From contig JAAYGH010000123.1 of NCBI GenBank assembly GCA_012727825.1, positions 1 to 8,862 of the forward strand: 8,862 bases of DNA. The letters are read 5' to 3'. The notes under the pieces are model-generated. The model did no database searches. It had not been told where the DNA came from and was given only the letters and a program-made list of their open reading frames with translations. Origin of the DNA: Trueperella sp. (lineage in GTDB: Bacteria; Actinomycetota; Actinomycetes; Actinomycetales; Actinomycetaceae). Within the stretch, counting starts at the first letter, position 1. Each line of letters begins with the position of its first letter. This document shows, one piece after another, positions 5,765 to 8,862 of the stretch. The position numbers were made by a program, and so were the translations under genes.

Positions 5765-8700
5765 GAGAAAATCCTTCCACTGCCCACTGCGGGACATGAG
5801 GCTGAGTATGGGCAATGTCGGCATCTAGAATTGGGTTTGGCAGCAAACGATCCTCCACGCTGAACCTTCGCGGTGTTGAGAATCATTGTTTGCGTCTCTG
5901 CCATCTGGTCGGCATCCAGGGCGCCTTGAGTTCGTTCACTGGGTAGGCCCCCGGCAAGGGGTTTCTTGACGTACACCAACTTCGCACCATCGGCCCCCGC
6001 GACCTCGTCGATTGCGCCACGATTGACGAGCCACTGGTAAACCCGAAGCTGCGGATTGGCCTCAGCTTCGGCTTTCGTGATGGCCTGAGAGGAGGTCTTA
6101 AAATCGATGACACGCGCTTTGCCGTTGGTGACCTCGATGCGATCGAGCCGCGAGCTCACCGTCACCGTGCCCTCCGAATCCTCCAGAACATCACGGGCTT
6201 TTTGCTCAACGTGGACGCTCGGCACGTCTTTTTCGAGGTAGGCGCCCAGGGTTGTAAACATGAGGCCAAGATCGGCTTTGGCCTTGACGCCATCAAAATC
6301 ATCTGGCAGGTCGAGTCGAGCTAGCAATTGCTCACCACGCTCCTTGACGGCAGAGGCCGGGCCACGCGGAAATTCCTCGGCAAGTGTGTGGATGAGAGTC
6401 CCGATATCTAAAGCTCGCGTATCCGTGGCCGATCCCGATCCGATCGAATCAAGAAACGCACGAAGCGGGCAGCGCATGGTCGATTCGATGCGAGAGGGAG
6501 AGACGTAAATATCCCCGCTCACTCCCTCGTGGGTGCTCGGTTCAAGCTGATCTACCCAGGTTTCCGGGCGCGCAGACTCCACCCCCACACCTGCAAGTTC
6601 CTGAAGAACAGACTCGGCAGCCACCGAAAGAACCTCGTCACCACTAGCCAATGCCTGGCGAAGCTGGCCTGTTAGACCTGCCGTATCGAGAATGCTGGCC
6701 ACCGCCGCTGCACTTTTTGCTTCGGGAAACAACCACTGAAGAAACCGCGAGGGTTGGACGCCATCCCCGCGCGTACTCGTTACAACAACTGACTTGCGAG
6801 CACGGGTGAGAGCCTTGAGGAACATGCGAAGTTCGTCGTCAATCACATCCCTGACGAGCTGACCTGATTCGACGGTCTGGCCCGCCATTTCGGAGCCGAG
6901 CACGATGTTGACGAGCTTGGGAACTTTCGTCAGCGGGTTACGCAACTTCGTGTTGGGCCACGTGCCATCGTTCACCCCAAGGATCGCCACATAATCCCAG
7001 GAACGTCCGATCGTCGACGACGGCGTTGCGAGCGTTACCTCGTCAATCGCGCCGCCCGTTCGTGCGATCGAATCCTCTGGAATATCCTGATCTTCTAGAG
7101 CCTCTAACAGCACACCAATACCCGCGTTAGCGGGGTCGCGGTCCGCCTGACGCTGCGCAACCCGGAACAGAGAAATCACAGCATCGAGGTCTGAATCCGC
7201 GGCGTCGGCGTGCGCTCCAACTCCCAGGGCCTGTTCGCGCCACTGCTCCGCCACACCGACCCCATCCCAGGCCTCCCATAGCACTTCCTCACCAAGAGCA
7301 CCGCGATCGCGCGCTGCCCGGATCCGTTCAATCACCGTGTGGACTATCTGGAGCTCGGGAACCTTTGCCATAACCTTGCCGCCGGTGACGACCTGGGCCA
7401 ACAACTCAGATTCTGGGCGCGATCCGCCAGCGGCGAGCTCCCAACCTCGTAATTCGCGGCTAAGCCGGCGTAGATCTAAGGGATCAATACCGATCAGCGG
7501 GCCGGTCAGCACGTGTTCTATCTGAGGCGCGTCGATTGCGGTGGGATCCCCAAGCGCCAGCTCGATCACATCGATGAGAGCTGCCACCGCACGCTGATCC
7601 CGGAGCGGATCCGAGCTAATCAGCGGTGCGATCGGCACTCCGTAACGCAGGAAGGAGCGGCGTGCGGCACGGTGCATGGCCGCGGATCGCGTCAATACCG
7701 CCATGTCGGAATATGGAACGCCCTCCAGCAAGTGCAGCCGGCGCATGCGTGTGGCGACGTAGGCGATCTCCTCGTCCTCATTAGCAAAAATATGGGCTGT
7801 AGTCGGAAAACGTGCATCCTCATCGGCAACGAATTCCGCAGACCGATGGCGGCCCGCACCGGCGGTGTGAATGCCGCTTGTCACTTGTGAGACGAGCTTC
7901 CCCAGCTCGCCTCCCGCCCGATACCGGTTCGACAAATAGAAACGTTTGGCGCCAAGGCCTCCCGACGATTCTGAGCGTGTGAGGAGCGCTGGCAGGTGAG
8001 CAACACCGCCACGAAACCCCTGAACGGCCGCGTCTGGATCGCCGAACGTGACGATTGACGTTCCCTCCGCTTTCAATCCCCGCAGCAGGGCCCGAAGAGC
8101 AAGCGTGGAGTTCTCGAGGTCGTCCACAATCACCCAATCCCAGTGCGGCTTGTGAATGTTCAGCTTGCCGCCCCCCTGAGTCTTTGCACGATCCCAGCCC
8201 TGAAGCATGGCGGCGGCCTGAGTGAGCAGGCGTGCGTGATCAATCACGTCGGGATTTTGATGCCCCACGGCGGCCTGCGTGGCCAGCGCGTTTTCATACC
8301 CGGTTAAAATCTCCGCGCCGCTCACCCAGATCGGCTCGCCAAACTGTTCACCCAGCGCAGCCAAGTCCGCAGCGCTCAACTCCAACTCGGCCGCCCGCGT
8401 AATCAGATCACGAAACTCTGCGCGATACGCTGGCAGTTGCGCCGCGTCCTCATCATCGGACCACTTCGGCAAATTCCCCGGAACGTGCCCCGCCACAATG
8501 AGATCAAAGTACTCCTTGAGCAACGCATCCTGATCAGGGCCACTCAGTAACTCCGGCTCGCGCCGCCCCACATACTGTGCGTATGCCGAGACGATCGTGA
8601 ACGCGAATGCCGTGATCGACTGAATGTTCACCGACCCCGGCAAATAACCAAGCTGGCGGGAAATCTCATTGCGCAGATCCGACGCCGCCCGCCGATCCGG

Positions 8701-8862
8701 TGAGAGCACCGCGATTTTCGCCTCCGGATTTTCCTGCACAATCCGCACAGCGAGCGCGACGGCGACCGCCGTTTTGCCACTGCCCGGAGGACCAATCACG
8801 GACGCCGAACACGGCGCCTGCAGGCTGAGCACTGCCTGTTGCTGTACATCCCACTCTTTATG
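5761..8862 (-). CDS. adnB: AdnB-type helicase-nuclease, 5' end outside window
   Basis: This is the presumed AdnB partner of AdnA in break resection. The first in-frame start is a GTG at 8832, but the frame stays open to the edge, and the ten preceding codons include WDVQQQAV, which fits the SF1 Q motif. The real start therefore lies to the right; 1033 residues are visible (numbered from the edge). The motor has Walker A GPPGSGKT (24-31), II VDDLEN (246-251), III GDPDAAVQGFRG (274-285), V TPSSTIGRSWD (613-623) and VI ALTRAR (684-689). Motif II is DDLEN rather than DExQD, and motif V lacks the usual His and Lys. The nuclease has His825, Asp908, Asp920-Phe-Lys922, Gln938 and Tyr942, so its centre looks intact. 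Cys798 with Cys1014, Cys1017 and Cys1023 match the cysteine staple of AddB-type nucleases, presumably holding a 4Fe-4S cluster. It is translationally coupled to adnA through a 4-bp overlap. Confidence 0.9.
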   Translation of the reverse strand, partial: HKEWDVQQQAVLSLQAPCSASVIGPPGSGKTAVAVALAVRIVQENPEAKIAVLSPDRRAASDLRNEISRQLGYLPGSVNIQSITAFAFTIVSAYAQYVGRREPELLSGPDQDALLKEYFDLIVAGHVPGNLPKWSDDEDAAQLPAYRAEFRDLITRAAELELSAADLAALGEQFGEPIWVSGAEILTGYENALATQAAVGHQNPDVIDHARLLTQAAAMLQGWDRAKTQGGGKLNIHKPHWDWVIVDDLENSTLALRALLRGLKAEGTSIVTFGDPDAAVQGFRGGVAHLPALLTRSESSGGLGAKRFYLSNRYRAGGELGKLVSQVTSGIHTAGAGRHRSAEFVADEDARFPTTAHIFANEDEEIAYVATRMRRLHLLEGVPYSDMAVLTRSAAMHRAARRSFLRYGVPIAPLISSDPLRDQRAVAALIDVIELALGDPTAIDAPQIEHVLTGPLIGIDPLDLRRLSRELRGWELAAGGSRPESELLAQVVTGGKVMAKVPELQIVHTVIERIRAARDRGALGEEVLWEAWDGVGVAEQWREQALGVGAHADAADSDLDAVISLFRVAQRQADRDPANAGIGVLLEALEDQDIPEDSIARTGGAIDEVTLATPSSTIGRSWDYVAILGVNDGTWPNTKLRNPLTKVPKLVNIVLGSEMAGQTVESGQLVRDVIDDELRMFLKALTRARKSVVVTSTRGDGVQPSRFLQWLFPEAKSAAAVASILDTAGLTGQLRQALASGDEVLSVAAESVLQELAGVGVESARPETWVDQLEPSTHEGVSGDIYVSPSRIESTMRCPLRAFLDSIGSGSATDTRALDIGTLIHTLAEEFPRGPASAVKERGEQLLARLDLPDDFDGVKAKADLGLMFTTLGAYLEKDVPSVHVEQKARDVLEDSEGTVTVSSRLDRIEVTNGKARVIDFKTSSQAITKAEAEANPQLRVYQWLVNRGAIDEVAGADGAKLVYVKKPLAGGLPSERTQGALDADQMAETQTMILNTAKVQRGGSFAAKPNSRCRHCPYSASCPAVGSGRIFS
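5772..5778 (-). promoter_or_regulatory. ribosome binding site deciding the adnA start
   Basis: GGAAGGA on the minus strand lies within the last codons of adnB and ends 7 nt before the GTG at 5764-5762. That GTG shares GTGA with the adnB stop TGA (5763-5761). Good spacing plus the stop/start overlap indicate reinitiation or coupled translation, which would help keep the two subunits in a near-equal ratio. Confidence 0.8.

Noticed and set aside
5765..5824. ATG starts for adnA at 5824 or 5797
   Set aside because: Neither has a Shine-Dalgarno sequence at proper spacing, and both would lengthen the overlap with adnB. The GTG at 5764 has GGAAGGA at 7 nt and a GTGA overlap.

Overview
The window looks like chromosomal DNA from a moderately high-GC actinobacterium, perhaps a member of the Actinomycetaceae. 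Support for this is the GTG start codons, the codon choice, and an overlapping pair of UvrD-type helicase/RecB-type nuclease genes in the adnB-adnA order known from mycobacteria and other actinobacteria. The genus cannot be fixed from the sequence alone.

Layout from left to right. Positions 1-352 hold no convincing gene, but contain two 91-bp direct copies (136-226 and 250-340) of an intergenic element whose core is a 60-bp inverted repeat. A minus-strand gene (353-958) encodes a small membrane-anchored or secreted protein of unknown function. A 175-bp divergent intergenic stretch with a GC-rich hairpin separates it from a plus-strand gene (1134-2150) for an APH-like phosphotransferase with altered active-site positions. 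That gene converges, with an 11-bp gap, on adnA (2162-5764, minus). A 15-bp tandem duplication carries one stop codon in each unit. adnA is joined to the upstream adnB (5761-8862, minus, running off the right edge) by a GTGA stop/start overlap.

The dominant system is the presumed AdnAB heterodimer, the actinobacterial counterpart of RecBCD/AddAB, which unwinds and resects DNA double-strand breaks ahead of recombination. AdnA has a full canonical SF1 motor and a RecB-family nuclease centre. AdnB keeps Walker A, the arginine-finger motif and the nuclease centre, but has degenerate motifs II and V and carries four cysteines arranged like an Fe-S staple. The phosphotransferase and the anchored protein are neighbours with no evident functional link.

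The least explained parts are the duplicated structured element at 136-340, the missing metal-binding Asp in the phosphotransferase, and two tandem duplications, one inside adnA and one at the convergent stop codons. I see no prophage, transposase, tRNA, rRNA or CRISPR array.
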